NCBI GenBank assembly: GCA_946406115.1
Contig: OX291547.1
Coordinates: 191,001 to 255,000 of the forward strand
Direction: 5' to 3'
DNA: 64,000 bases
From: Apoda limacodes
Lineage: Eukaryota; Arthropoda; Insecta; Lepidoptera; Limacodidae
The notes under the pieces were generated by a model. That model saw only the letters and a program-made list of their open reading frames with translations, had not been told where the DNA came from and did not search any database. Shown piece by piece: positions 43,347 to 54,403 of this stretch. Position numbers and translations under genes: made by a program. How positions within the stretch are numbered: position 1 is the stretch's first letter; every line of letters begins with the position of its first letter.

Positions 43347-43590
43347 GTCTTATTTGGATGGCATACAATTAGCTTACCCGAACTTTTATGTCAGACCCTA
43401 TCGACTTATTGTTGGGGGCTGACATCTATTCTGAAATACTTTTGGAAGGCATTTGTAAATCACTAAATGCATTGCCTATAGCACAAGAAACTCGTCTGGG
43501 ATGGATCCTGAGTAGAATTATTAACACACTGCATTGCAATGTCATCATAAATAATATTGACGATATCAGGAAATTTTGGGATTATTAAGA
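43347..43590 (+). pseudogene. BEL/Pao element, protease-region fragment
   Basis: The plus-strand frame gives LDGIQLAYPNF and, after a one-base shift, DPIDLLLGADIYSEILLEGI, AQETRLGWILSR and a final DIRKFWDY. These are hallmarks of the BEL/Pao aspartic protease (IDLLLGAD...) and the link to the RT (L..FW). It is the first of several collinear fragments that continue to 52.1 kb. It is cut at about 43,600 by family C. Confidence 0.87.
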
Positions 43591-43634
43591 GAGGATTAAA
43601 GGTGCAATTGTGATCAAAACTTACTGACATTATA

Positions 43635-44885
43635 ACGGAAGGACCGTTTCCGGTAAAGGACCGGATGATGTAGGAAACAGTGGAAGTTTCCAGGCATCCA
43701 TTCTTAGGTCCATTACCGATGTCATGTTTGTTTGAATATCGAGATCAAAAGAGTCTAGATATCGTGTGACATTAGCTTTGACATTCATTCTTAACGTTCT
43801 TGCTTTGCTCTTTGCAGACACAGAAAAAATCTACTTGATTTTTAGTTAACTTGAATATTTCCAGCTATCTATTAAGCTGCGACTATATTTCTAATATTAC
43901 TGCTACTTCTTCTTACCAGTAAAAAAAACCGGAGTGTTAATAGGTAGTTGCGGTCTTGTTACTGTGTTGTGATAGTGTCTAAAAGAGGTACGTACTAATT
44001 CTATTCTTATTTACATCTAGCACGACGGTCTTTCCGTGGGGGTTTTCATCATCCACCTTCGGATACAAACCCTACTCTTCGCGTCTACGGCGAAGGCCGG
44101 CGCGTTGCAGCTGCTTAGCTGCGTTTACACTGAGGGAGGCCAGGGTTGCCTAAGACTCCAAATCCTCGGCCTGTGCGGTAGTGGTGCTGTCTTGAACACC
44201 GCTACACACCGAGGCTACGGGGCGAACTGCTCCACACCGAGGGTACGGGGCGAACTGCGCTCAAGTGCAATCTTGCACTGTGCCAGCCACGTGCGGCCTT
44301 ACGTTGTGCCTGCCACGTGCGGCCTTACGTTGTGCCTGCCACGGGCGGCCTTACGTTGTGCCTGCCACGGGCGGCCTTACGTTGTGCCTGCCACGGGCGG
44401 CATATTTCACTACTCAACACACTTTGAGAGGCCACTTAAATTCAGTCCCGTCCGCGTCTACTTGCTGCGGCGGCGGTGACCTGAGGGGTGTCTTCAACGA
44501 GCAAGACTTCGGTTCGGGCTCTAGGCCGAAGAAACCATAATTGTATTAGATCCCTAATGAAGACTTGAAAACTGCACACTTTAAAACTCTGTGTAGGCAG
44601 GCTTGCATTTTCTGTATTTCTACTTATTTAGGTAATCCTATATGATTGTAAAATAGGTAGCTGCTGTGTAGATATTTTCAGGGATATGAATCACCTTTAA
44701 TGATTAGGATTAATTGTTCAATTAATTCTGTTACGATAAAAGTGAAAGTATACAATTATAACCTGCCTTACCCTTGAAAAGTGTTTCTTTACCAACCTCT
44801 GAACTCCCTCTACCTCAACTTCTATCTTCTGAGCACCTAGCTGGTGCAATCGGTAACAGGGCACTACTTCTATAACCTGCCCTGT
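43635..44885 (+). repeat. Family C, unclassified dispersed repeat, copy 2
   Basis: Collinear with 11,500-12,625 (blocks listed there). It interrupts the BEL/Pao coding sequence between protease and RT/RNase H, so it is an inserted element about 1.2 kb long. Two open frames in its GC-rich centre (44,036-44,540) include a short array and have no known domain. Confidence 0.65.
44281..44402 (+). repeat. 26-bp tandem repeat, about 4.5 copies, in family C
   Basis: 'gtgcggccttacgttgtgcc' plus 'tgccac' (g/t variants: 'gggcgg') repeats at 26 bp. The corresponding part of copy 1 lacks the array, so it expanded after the copies separated. Confidence 0.9.
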
Positions 44886-44889
44886 TATA

Positions 44890-45178
44890 ACATTTGAATT
44901 CCAAGAACCAGTATCAACAAAAATCTTAGGGCTCAGTTGGAACCCACGTGAAGATATATTTATTCTTCAATTTAAGGTTGATGAACAAAGACTATTGCTA
45001 TCCGCCATCTCTTAATTATTCGACTCTTTACGGTGGCTTGCACCGATGACCATAAAGTTGAAAATTTTGTTCCAAAAGGTTTGGTCACTAAACATTCAAT
45101 GGGATGATACAGTACCGGAAACTATTAACAATGAATGGTTACAATGTACACAAAATCTTACTAATATTATAAATAATA
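44890..45178 (+). pseudogene. BEL/Pao element, RT/RNase H connection fragment
   Basis: Plus-strand frame: KILGLSWNPREDIFILQFKV, then LFDSLRWLAPMTIKLKILFQ and WSLNIQWDDTVPETI. This is the conserved Pao block (LG..W.p..D.f ... FDPLGWLAP ... W...W D..lp). It resumes the BEL/Pao frame after family C and is cut at 45,178 by the Helitron-like repeat. Confidence 0.87.
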
Positions 45179-45299
45179 TGGATGTTTGTTACTCAATCAC
45201 GCTTCAACCACTGGTCGGATCGGGATGAAACTTGGCATACTTGTTATGTTTTTGTTATTTTAATACCCTTTCTTTAAATGACTATCCATTTTTTACGAT

Positions 45300-45515
45300 C
45301 AATACTTTTGGAGATATACCACTTTCTAGTTTGACAGCTGTCATTCGAAACGAAGATTTTGATGAGACCTATCACTTCTGTAAAGAAACTACTAGTCTAA
45401 GATTAATAGTTACGGAGATATACCACTTTCTAGTTTGACAGCTGTCATGCGAAACGAAGATTTTGATGAGATCTATCTCTTCTGCAATGAAATTACTAGT
45501 CTACGATCAATAGTT
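45300..45515 (+). repeat. 104-bp tandem duplication
   Basis: 'ggagatataccactttctag' occurs at 45,310 and 45,414, followed in both by 'tttgacagctgtcat' and 'cgaaacgaagattttgatga'. Confidence 0.88.
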
Positions 45516-45899
45516 TTGGAGATAAAGACTATCACTTGTAATAAATCTTAAAGATTTTGACTGCAAAACCTTGTCTTCAATTGAACTTGGTTAAAAAGAT
45601 TTGGTATTTATATTCCGTATTAAACCCTCAGTGCGCAAATCAGACTCACACTTGACGTTTTTTAACTAGAACAACTTTAATCCTTTTAAAAGTCGGTTAA
45701 AAAGGAATAATGTTTAGTTCATTATAAAACCTTCATGAAATTCTCATTTGAGAACCTCCATTTTTAAAGTCGGTTAAAAGCTTTAATATCATTTTGGGGC
45801 AGTGGTCCAACTGGCCATGCAGTTGTACAACGGGCCCTGTAAATTTCGGTTTTCTTATGTTCGACTATTTAGTTGGACCACGGGGAAAAAAAATCCTTG

Positions 45900-45986
45900 T
45901 TTGTACAACCAGTTGGACATAATAGTTGTTTGTACAACCAGTTGGACATAATAGTTGTTTGTACAACCAGTTGGACATAATAGTTG
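45900..45986 (+). repeat. 29-bp tandem repeat, 3 copies
   Basis: 'tgtacaaccagttggacata' plus 'atagttgtt' repeats at 29 bp. A related 'ttagttggaccac' lies just upstream. Confidence 0.93.
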
Positions 45987-46079
45987 GACACAGGGGAAAG
46001 ACCCATTAAGGATTTTCTCGCCGATAACCGAATTTAGGGCGGGCGTAGCCGCTGGCAAAGTCTTGTATTAAATAATTTA

Positions 46080-46629
46080 ACAGTTTTAAAATTCAAAGGC
46101 AAAAAAAGCGTTAACAAAGGTGTACGAATGCGTAGTATACTGCAAGATCGAGACCTCTGAGGTACTGATAGCGGGTACAACAAAATTGGTACCATGTAAT
46201 AAAAATATTTCAGTACCGCGACTAGAGTTATGTGTGTGTTAAATCACACAATCAAAACTGTCTGTTGGGTGGACTCCATGGTGGTTTTAGGTTAGCTAAA
46301 TGTCGATGTGAATCGTTGGAAATCTTTCGTAGCCAACAGAGTAGATCAAATCACTCAAGTTACCTACTAAAATTAGCGATATGTAAAATCCATCAGACTG
46401 CGCCAGCAAAGGATTAACAGCATCCCAACAACGCGATCATCCACTTTGGTGGCAGTGACCACTTTTGCTACCAGAATACAAAGACGACAGCAACTTTGAA
46501 ACCTTAAACTATCAAACAGATCAGGAAGAGGAAAAAGAAAAAATCAACGCTGTCCTAAAATGAGACAGCAAAGAGTCGATTATTCAGCAAATAATCAAAA
46601 GATGTAGTACACTTAACAAGAATATTAGC
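46080..46629 (+). pseudogene. BEL/Pao element, RNase H-like region
   Basis: Plus strand, frameshifted: VYCKIETSEVLIAGTTKLVP, NISVPRLELCVC, then PSDCASKGLTASQQRDHPLW and SIIQQIIKRCSTLNK. These follow the Pao order after RT (sKietseV... TKvaP...iPRLELc ... NPADcaSRG). Pao resumes after the Helitron-like insert and is cut at about 46,629 by a SINE. Confidence 0.83.
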
Positions 46630-46925
46630 ATGGAACTTAAGACTCCCTCGCAGCCTAGTTGGTAGTGTTGCCGACTGCTGCGCAGAGGGTGTGGGTTCGA
46701 TTTCCGCATTAGACAAACATTTATGTGATAAATTACATTTGTGTTTGTCTTGAGTCTGGGTGTATTTATGTATAATATGTATGTGTTTACAAAAAAAAAA
46801 AAAGAAAAGTAATATATATGTATTTGTATCCGTTGTCTGACACCCATAACCACAAGCTCTGCTTACTTTGGGGCCAGACGGCGCTGTGTGTAATGTCCAA
46901 AAATATTTATATTTTATTTATATTT
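46630..46925 (+). mobile_element. tRNA-derived SINE
   Basis: The head 'gcagcctagttggtagtgtt' is an A box and 'gggttcgatttccgc' contains a B box (46,692-46,704), giving a Pol III promoter. The body 'gtgtttgtcttgagtctggg', an A run at 46,791-46,803, 'cacaagctctgcttactttg' and the tail 'taatgtccaaaaatatttat' are the widespread lepidopteran SINE type. It interrupts BEL/Pao RNase H/integrase. Confidence 0.82.
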
Positions 46926-47795
46926 ATAAGATTAATAACAAATAAGCCAAAAATTAATCAACTCTTTAGAAGAACTAAAAAAAGGGCTAAAACATTTTGA
47001 ATCCGACATGTACAGGAGGAAGAATTTTTAGTCGACATAAGAGATTTACAAAAGCGAAACAAAATTAAATCATCAAGCAAAATCATACAATTAAACCCTT
47101 ACCTTGATACTGATTGATGGTGTATTAAGAGAAGGCGGTAGGCTGCGAAATGCTTACATAATTGAAAGTTCTAAACATCCCATCATTTTACCGAAAAACC
47201 ATAAATTAACAGATTTAATTATAAATAACACCTTACTATTATATACTTACCTACCTTCTACGGTGGACCTAAGTTGACATCAGCAGCATTGAGACTAATG
47301 TTTTGGATACTTAGAAGAAATCAAGCTGTAAAAAAACTCTTACTTTATTATTATTGCATTGCTTATTTGCAGAAAAATAGTTCAAACAAGGAGAATCAGT
47401 TGATGGGAGACTTACCGGAATCTAGGTTTTACCCTACTAGTCCGTTTTACCATACAGGCGTTATTTTACTGGCCACATTGTATTAAGGCCAGCAAAGGAC
47501 GCGGCATTAAGACATCAAAGAGCTACGTGGCAGCTTTTGTTTGCATGGCAACAAAGTCTGTTCCCCTGGAGCTGGTCTCCGACCTATCAACATCAACCTT
47601 TTTGGCAGCACTTCGCAGAATGGTAGCTAGAAGGGGCACCCCAGGTCACATGTACAGTGACAATGGAAACAAATTTCGTTGGAGGGAATAGGATTTTGCA
47701 AGAACAATATGAAAAGATTCAACAAGCATGCATGATAGACTTAACTGTAATGCAGATAAATTGGCATTTTAATTGTGCATTGCCTCTGCATTGCG
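46926..47795 (+). pseudogene. BEL/Pao element, integrase
   Basis: Plus strand, several frames: LVDIRDLQKRNKIKSSSKII, DGVLREGGRLRNA, KHPIILPKNHKLTDLI (the zinc/linker region), then the core with FYHTGVILLATLY (first catalytic region, Asp lost or shifted), KTSKSYVAAFVCMATKSV, FLAALRRMVARRGTPGHMYS and SDNG (47,655-47,666). The frame 47,657 onward continues NFVGGNRILQEQYEKI to about 47,795, where a non-LTR fragment is fused. Pao integrase inserts element DNA into the genome. This copy has frameshifts throughout. Confidence 0.87.
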
Positions 47796-48290
47796 CTATG
47801 ACCTATGACCTTATCATATGGCGAAACTCCTCAGAAATAAATAGGGTTTTCATATTACAAAAGAAATGTATCAGAGCTATATGTAGTGTGGGGCCTTTGT
47901 ACTCATGTAAGTCACTATTTGTTAAATTAAAAATATTGACCCTGCCTAGTCTGTACACTTTTGAAATTTGTGTATTCGTAAAGCTTAATTTACACTTATT
48001 TAAAAAGAAAATTGATAATTGTCCCCCTTCTATACAAGGTGTCCAAACAAGCTTAAGGTACCTCAATGTTCTACGACAGCATTTCTAAAAAATAGTTATT
48101 CTATGTCAATTACCATATTTAATAAATTACCTGGTACCTTTACAGAACTACCAATAAATATATTTAAAATAAAATTAAGGAATTGGCTAATTAAAAAATG
48201 ATTTTATTCCATAAATGAATATATAAATTTAAAAAAGATTGACATCACGGAGTAAAATTATGAATAAATATCAATAAAAATTATAGATTT
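47796..48290 (+). pseudogene. Non-LTR RT C-terminus and 3' UTR, inserted in the BEL/Pao integrase
   Basis: The open frame from 47,657 switches from integrase to LIIWRNSSEINRVFILQKKC (47,811), IRAICSVGPLYSCKSLFVKL and ILTLPSLYTFEICVFVKLNL. This is the conserved C-terminus of CR1/Jockey-type RTs. A second frame (48,019-48,201) continues it: NSYSMSITIFNKLP ... FKIKLRNWLIKK, then a 3' UTR to about 48,290. It is 5'-truncated. The fusion to integrase is in frame by chance. Confidence 0.8.
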
Positions 48291-48302
48291 AATATTTTTT
48301 AG

Positions 48303-48398
48303 AGAGGTAGGGCACTGCAAGTACTCGCTCGAATAAGCCACCCGAACAACTAAAGCAGGGCATAGCGAGTACTTGCTCGAATGAGGAAGTAAATCCAC
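48303..48398 (+). repeat. 48-bp direct duplication with internal inverted arms
   Basis: 'gtactcgctcgaataag' (48,321) and 'gtacttgctcgaatgag' (48,369) are direct copies 48 bp apart. 'gcaagtactcgct' (48,317-48,329) and 'agcgagtacttgc' (48,364-48,376) are exact reverse complements because the motif is nearly palindromic. Confidence 0.7.
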
Positions 48399-48439
48399 CT
48401 TACAGAAAACCGCGGCCATAATAACACTAACATTGAGTA

Positions 48440-51400
48440 GTGTTGTGTTCCTGGCGGTGAGTAAGGTTGCCAGAGCTCTTTGAGGTACGCTGCGCGGACA
48501 GCGAAGGTCCGGCGGTGCTTGTTGCTGTCATGCTCGGCGTAGACGCGGCGTGCTGGTTCGGCGGTCAGGGAGACCTGATGAAACGGCTGACCGCTGGCCG
48601 CCCGCAGGTTGAACGGGATCCCGAACCCAGGGATCACTTAATCTCCGCCCCGAAAGGCTGATCCGGCAGCCTGTGTAAAGTATCTGAAGTGGTAGTCGTG
48701 CCGGAGAAGGAGACCGGAGTGGACCCGGCTACCACAACAGAGAGGGATCAGGGGCCCTTCCGCCCGCCGTGCCAGCAACCGTATCATCTGTGGCGAGCTT
48801 CGGCAGTCTTAGAACCGCACCTTTTGTCCTCTAAGCTGTCTGTGCAGTGAATCCTCATCCTTAGTCTTAGTAACTTTTTTTATATATTATGGCTATGAGA
48901 ACGAAAAAGAAAAGAGTTTGTACAGCGGCTACTCCATCCACATATAATGTGGATTTTTGCAACATCAGGGGTATTCACGCAAATCTTAACGCAGTCCACC
49001 ACCATCTCGAAACTGCGCAGCCGACCATTCTTTTTCTAACGGAGACGCAGATATCCTGCCCGGCCGAAACATCATACCTTCACTATCCCGGCTACAAACT
49101 CGAACACAATTTTATGAGTCGTGCCGGTGTATGTATGTTCGTCCGGAAGGATATCTGCTGTCGCCGCCTTCATAGCCTTGAAGACAGGGACCTGTCGATA
49201 TTGTGGGTGCGCGTAGATTACGGCGACACACTCGTATCTATGCGTGCCTATACAGGTCTCATAGCGGTGACACGGACGTAACTCGACTCTTCACGCACCT
49301 GAGTTTGACGACTGACAAAGTTCTAGAGCAATATCCCACAGCAGAACTAGTTATTTTGGGAGACTTTAACGCCCACCATCGCGAGTGGCTCAGTTATCGA
49401 ACCAATAACTATGCTGGGATATCTGCTCATGAATTTGCTCTGACCTATGGATTCTCTCAGCTGGTACTTTCTCCAACGAGAATACCAGATATAGAGAAAC
49501 ATACGAGCTCCTTACTGGACCTTCTGCTGACTACTCGTCCGGACGGATCTCCGTCTCAGTGGATGCGCCTCTTGGCTCCTCGGACCACTGTCTCGTTCGG
49601 ACTCAAGTGTCATGCATACAACCCGATCCTTCTGGGCAAACTATTTGGCGTCGTGTGTGGCACTATAAATCGGCAGACTGGGATGGATTGCGAGAATTTT
49701 ACGCATCTTACCCGTGGAGGCAGATCTGCTTTAACTCAGAAGATCCTGACGTTTGCGCAGCCGCAGTCACTGAGACAATCCTTGCTGGTATGGAATGCTA
49801 TATTCCTAACCCGCGAGTAGCTGCCGGCGTCAAAAAACGACCTTGGTTTAATAGGTCTTGCAGAAAAGCTAAAATTCTTTAGCAAAATGCATATGAGGCT
49901 TGGACCACGGCTCGTTATAATAAGGATCCGAATATTTCTCAGTTAAAACGCAAATTAAATGCTGCTTCGAGGTTCAGTAAGAAAGCAACTGCCAGAGCAA
50001 AATTCCAATTCATCGGCAAAATAGGTGGGCGACTTGCGAGCTATCCTTCTGGGAGTCGTGCTTTCTGGTCGCTTGCCAAAGCTGCCGAAGGGAACTTTTG
50101 CCAGTCGTCGTTACCACCACTGCGAAAGACCGATGGTGATTTGCCCATAGTGCTAAAGAGAAAGCCGATCTACTGGGCAGTCTCTTTGCCTCGAACTCGA
50201 AAATGAACGATGAAGGCGCTGTACCACCTACTATACCGTGGTGCGGTAAGACCATGCCGGAAATCTCCATAACGCAGCGGGAGGTCAGGCGGGCGTTGCT
50301 TTTTCTAAACGTTCATAAGTCGAGTGGGCCAGACGGTATACCAGCAGTGGAACTTAAGCAGTGTGTTCCTGAGTTATGTCCTGTACTCACGCGCCTCTTC
50401 GCGCTTTCCTACCACACTAGGCAATTTTCGTCTTCATGGAAGACTGCGAATGTGCACCCGGTGCCCAAAAAGGGCGATAGATCAGAACCATCGAATTACA
50501 GGCCTATCGCCATTACCTCTCTCCTTTCTAAGGTGATGGAGCGTGTGATCAACACACAGCTTCTAAGATACCTAGAAGTACACGATCTGGTCAGTGACCG
50601 TCAATATGGCTTTCGCCACGGTCGCTCGACTGGTGACCTTCTAGAGTATCTCACACACCGATGGGCACTAGCCATTGAGAGTCAGGGGGAGGAATTGGCA
50701 TATAGCCTGGACATAGCGAAGGCGTTCGATCGGGTCTGGCACCGGGGTCTTCTATCGAAGTTGCCATCTTACGGAGTGCCCGAGGGTTTGTGCAAATGGG
50801 TGGCTAGCTTTTTGTCCTGCAGACGCATACGAACCGTGATTGATACATTGCTATGCAGATGACAGTACTGGAGACGCTTTTTACACGGGTCGTGCAAACA
50901 TCCCTCGTTCCGTTGTGGAGGAAAACCGCGGAGAACTTGTGTCTCAAATCGAGACCACACTGTCCCAGGTCTCTGACTGGGGACGGGTAAACTTGGTCCG
51001 ATTCAACCCTACAAAGACACAAGTGTGCGCGTTCACCGCTAAGAAAACTTCATTCACTGTAGTCCCACAATTCCAGAACACTCCCCTCTCCATCTCCAAA
51101 AGCATTGGGATCCTTGGTGTCGAAATTTCCAGCGATGTTCAGTTCCGAGATCATTTACAGGATAAGGTGAAGCTGGCGTCCAAAAAACTTGGTGCACTCA
51201 ACAGAGCGAATCAGTACTTCACGTCGGGGCAAAGGTTGTTACTTTACAAGTCGCAAGTTCGGCCCCATATGGATTACTGCTGCCATCTCTGGGCAGGTGC
51301 ACCCGGATACCAGCTTGGCCCTTTTGACTCGGTTCAACGACGGGCTGTGAGAATTGTCGACGATTACTCACTTGCGGTATCGAGCCCTTAAGTCTGAGGA

Positions 51401-51800
51401 GAGACTTTGCCTCACTGTGTGTTCTACCGCTTTTACAATGGGTTGTGTTCTGAGGAATTGTTCGAAATGATGCCCACGGCTACTTTCTACCATCGCACCG
51501 CTCGCCATCGGCAGGGAATTCATTTTCACACTTTAGAACCTAAATGGTCGCGTACAGTGCGGTTTCAGAGAAACTTCCTCCGCGAACGCTTAAGTTGTGG
51601 AATGAACTCCCTGCCAAGGTTTTCTGCAAGGACTACAGTATGGAGTTATTCAAGAAAGAAGTTATTAGATTTCTGAAGGGTCGGCAACGCGCAAGTGATA
51701 CCCCTGGTGTTGCAAGCGTCCATAGGCTACGGTGACCGCTTACCATCAGGCGGACCGTAAGCTTGTTTGCCACCTTAGTGGTATAAAAAAAAAAAAAAAA
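48440..51800 (+). mobile_element. Family A non-LTR retrotransposon, longest copy (5' UTR, ORF2, A tail)
   Basis: GC-rich 5' UTR-like leader (about 48,440-48,888), ORF2 from ATG at 48,889, 3' UTR and A run (51,785-51,802). ORF2 is broken by frameshifts: 48,889-49,281 endonuclease start (VDFCNIRGIHANLNAVHHHL, ILFLTETQI); 49,203-49,560 with VILGDFNAHHREW; 49,559-49,882 with PLGSSDHCLVRTQV; 50,203-50,862 RT with YRPIAITSLLSKVMERVINT and SLDIAKAFDRVWHRGLLSKL; 50,840-51,391 with YADD (50,852-50,863) and the C-terminal region. A deletion at about 50,840 removes the PQGS motif. No ORF1 is visible, so the element may lack one or be truncated. It lies inside the old BEL/Pao element. Confidence 0.92.
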
Positions 51801-51825
51801 AAGTATATCGAAATGACATTAAATA

Positions 51826-52111
51826 GCAGTTGGAATACCTAAATCAATTAAATCCCGAAGCTTATGGCAGCAGGCGCAAAACAAAATTAAAATTGATGAC
51901 ATGAAACTTACCTACAGGAAAATGGTCCTTGGGTCGAGTGGTGAACGTCCACCCGGGCCATAATGGTTTTGTTCGAGTAGTCATAATTAAGCCTAAAAAC
52001 GGATTCCTGAAACGTTCATTCAACAAATTGTCAGTCTTGCCGACAAATAAACTAGATGATAATACGGAGAACATAGCGCAGCCATCTATCAATCAATCAC
52101 CTATCAATTAG
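51826..52111 (+). pseudogene. BEL/Pao element, integrase C-terminal region
   Basis: Plus-strand frames give LEYLNQLNPEAYGSRR, then WSLGRVVNVHPGHNGFVRVV and GFLKRSFNKLSVLP. This is the conserved C-terminal block of Pao pol (W.LGRV..v.pG.DG.vRvv.v...k.g...R.v.kL..Lp). It is the expected continuation of the integrase at 47,795, displaced 4 kb by the two non-LTR insertions. Confidence 0.87.
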
Positions 52112-52175
52112 CATCAAAATCCATCAAGATTGCACAAAAAAACCACAAGATAAAGATTTAATTTCATATGTAGGT

Positions 52176-53558
52176 ATGGCTAATACATTTTTGTTATTTT
52201 TCATGACGCACATATCATCTTCGTAAGGTTCTTACAATATATTTAATCCTTAATTATATTTAATTTAATTTAATAATTTAATTTTATCCCTATTAGAAAA
52301 CTAGTCGCTATACTTTGATAAAATAAACAACATGCATTTTATTAGAGACTAGTGGAATCTCATTGTCTCTTTTGATATGTGTCCATATTGGTAAGGAAGT
52401 AAAGCGTTAACAAAATACATAACATATTTACAAAAAATATATTCAGCGATAAGTGCACGATAAGTGCACGATCACCTTGTGAGGGAATCCTCTCTTGACT
52501 ACGTCATAGTTACGGTGAAATGGAGCACTATATAACAACATGTTACTCATCAGCAAGATGACGCGCGCACGCGACAAAAGCGTGGTCTCATCAATGGAGT
52601 CGGTTATGTGGCTAATGCCCTATTCGGAGTTTTGGACGCAAGTTTCGCTGAAAAATATGAAAAAGAAATCAAATTAATAAAACAAAATCAAAATTATCTA
52701 ATCATGCTGCGGATAAATTAAACTTCTATAGAAGATGTCATGGAAGAGAAACACAAAAGAATACATCAAAAATTATTGGATCTGGGTGACTCTTTATCAA
52801 ATTTAGAAAACGAAGTTTAAAACATATCAATTATTACTGACTTCTCCTTGTCACCCAAAGGCAAACAATTTGTTGAATCAATTTAAAAGCACTCAGGACA
52901 AGTTGATCGATACTATTACTAATGTTTACAGCGGTCAGTTCAGCTTACATCTCATCATCTCAACAGCTAAAACATGAACTTCTCATCATAGCGGAACTCT
53001 TACCTAAAGATTTATCACTGCCACTAAACTCCATCGACTTCTCCAAAATATATAATCTACTGCAAACAAAGACCAGAATATCAAAACCCTTCTTCATAGT
53101 CGAAATTAAAATTCCCATGATCACGAGAGACGCCTTTGAGATCATGAAAATTATACCTATTCAACATAAAATAGACAACAAAATGATAAGCATAATTCCT
53201 ATATCCCCATATGTCGCTATCAACCTAAACAAAGATTACTGACTGACCAAAAATTAAATTAATTTATGTATGCGACAAAGTGCCGAGACTGTACTTACTA
53301 TGTTTAAACAAAAAAACATTTTTTCACTTCACGAAAGTATTTGCCTTAACGACGAGAAAACTGCAATGTGTAAAATAATAGTACGCCCGTGTTCTAACGA
53401 GTGGTTCGAGATAAACAAACAGAATAATTATATCTACTTTTGTTGTGAAGAGTGTAGACTTCGGTTGCTATGCCGGGATCAGATAACCGCGCTGCACCTG
53501 TCGCGATAGGGATGGGATGTCAAGTCTAAAGATTATACTATATATACTCATAGGCAGA
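52176..53558 (+). pseudogene. F-type (insect retrovirus-like) envelope gene remnant of the BEL/Pao element
   Basis: Downstream of pol, in the right position for env. The ATG at 52,176 starts a signal-peptide-like hydrophobic stretch. A furin-type RQKR site is at 52,572-52,583, followed directly by a Gly-rich hydrophobic segment with an LFG..D motif (52,584-52,640), the arrangement of F-protein/errantivirus Env fusion subunits. Later frames (52,922-53,242 and 53,270-53,509) carry the fusion-subunit ectodomain, the second with a regular series of cysteines. A hydrophobic stretch near 53,517-53,560 could be the start of a membrane anchor, where another element interrupts it. At least three frameshifts and several stops: not functional. 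Env-bearing BEL/Pao elements are known in insects. Confidence 0.72.
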
Positions 53559-53559
53559 T

Positions 53560-54170
53560 TTATTTATTTATTTATTATTATTATTAATTGCAGTATAACA
53601 GTTTGTAAACCATATCACTACAATACATTTAAAACACATACATTTCAAAAACCAAAAACATATACTTCTAAATCTCACATTCGTCTTTCTAACATACTCT
53701 TGCACTCAGTCAACAAATTTGCTATGTCAGACACGAACAGGTCACACTGTGGTGCTGCTGCGAGCATGGAGCGGAGCAGAGCGTGCGCTAGTGGGACCGG
53801 CGCTAGTGGGACCGGCGCGCGGCGACCGTGCGTACAGGCGCGTGCGGCTTCCTTAAACAAAGGACGTGAGCGAGATCCCAGATAGAAATCAGGCGCAAAT
53901 AACATTAATAACTTACCTAATAGATCAACACTATCAATTTTATTCCTTATAATATGTAGGACGAATTTAAACAAAGACAGTGACCTCCTTATTTCTAGAG
54001 AATCAAAGCCTAGGTGTCCCTGTAGAAAACGAGTTGGAAATAAAAATGGATAATAATAAAATTTCTTTTTATATAAAGCTCTAAGGAACTTTTTTTGAAC
54101 ACGTTCCATCATGAGAATAAATTTACTTTCATGAGGACTCTAGACCAATGACCAGTCTCTAAAATACTTC
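53560..54170 (-). pseudogene. Non-LTR retrotransposon, RT C-terminus and 3' end
   Basis: The minus-strand frame of 145 residues (54,112-53,675) is open: RVQKKFLRALYKKKFYYYPF, LGFDSLEIRRSLSLFKFVLH, then SRSRPLFKEAARACTHGRRA. This is the C-terminal signature of CR1-like RTs (ERVQKKFLR ... L...SLE.RR...L.F). Upstream, in the same frame after a stop, SPHESKFILM continues it. The 3' end is a TAA/TAAA-type tail at about 53,560-53,597. It is inserted into the end of the env gene. Confidence 0.82.
53760..53830. repeat. Short GC-rich duplication
   Basis: 'gctagtgggaccggc' occurs twice in direct succession (53,788 and 53,803) within a GC-rich patch of the RT C-terminal region, adding five residues. 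Confidence 0.75.
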
Positions 54171-54403
54171 GTACTAGAGCTGAGTGTAGCGCGCAGGTGA
54201 CTTCAACAGAAAGAAACGAAGAGTTGCGTATCACAAAACCTAGCCGCTGCCGCTACCCATCTAGATTGGTTTCAGTGGCAGCAACAAGGTAGCAATTATT
54301 TAGTAGAAACATATTGTTTCGCCATTGCAATAATTTTGTTTTCAGCCATCTGACGTTTTGGTAGTAAGCATATAATTCGAAGCCGTTACGTAATTTATAA
54401 TTG

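Larger units (their letters stand above)
45178..46072 (+). mobile_element. Helitron-like dispersed repeat with internal duplications, inserted in BEL/Pao
   Basis: Left end 'atggatgtttgttactcaat', 'cgggatgaaacttggcatac'. Right end 'aaccgaatttagggcgggcg', 'tagccgctggcaaagtc'. These match the ends of the copy at 20,083-20,360, but this copy carries about 600 bp of extra inner sequence, including a 104-bp duplication and a 29-bp array. Confidence 0.6.

Noticed and set aside
44036..44540. Cys-rich repeat protein in the GC-rich centre of family C
   Set aside because: The repeats come from a 26-bp DNA array absent in the other family C copy, and neither frame is conserved there.
53517..53885. 122-residue plus-strand open frame as a secreted or membrane protein
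   Set aside because: Only its first residues belong to the env remnant. The rest is antisense to the 3' end and RT C-terminus of a non-LTR element.
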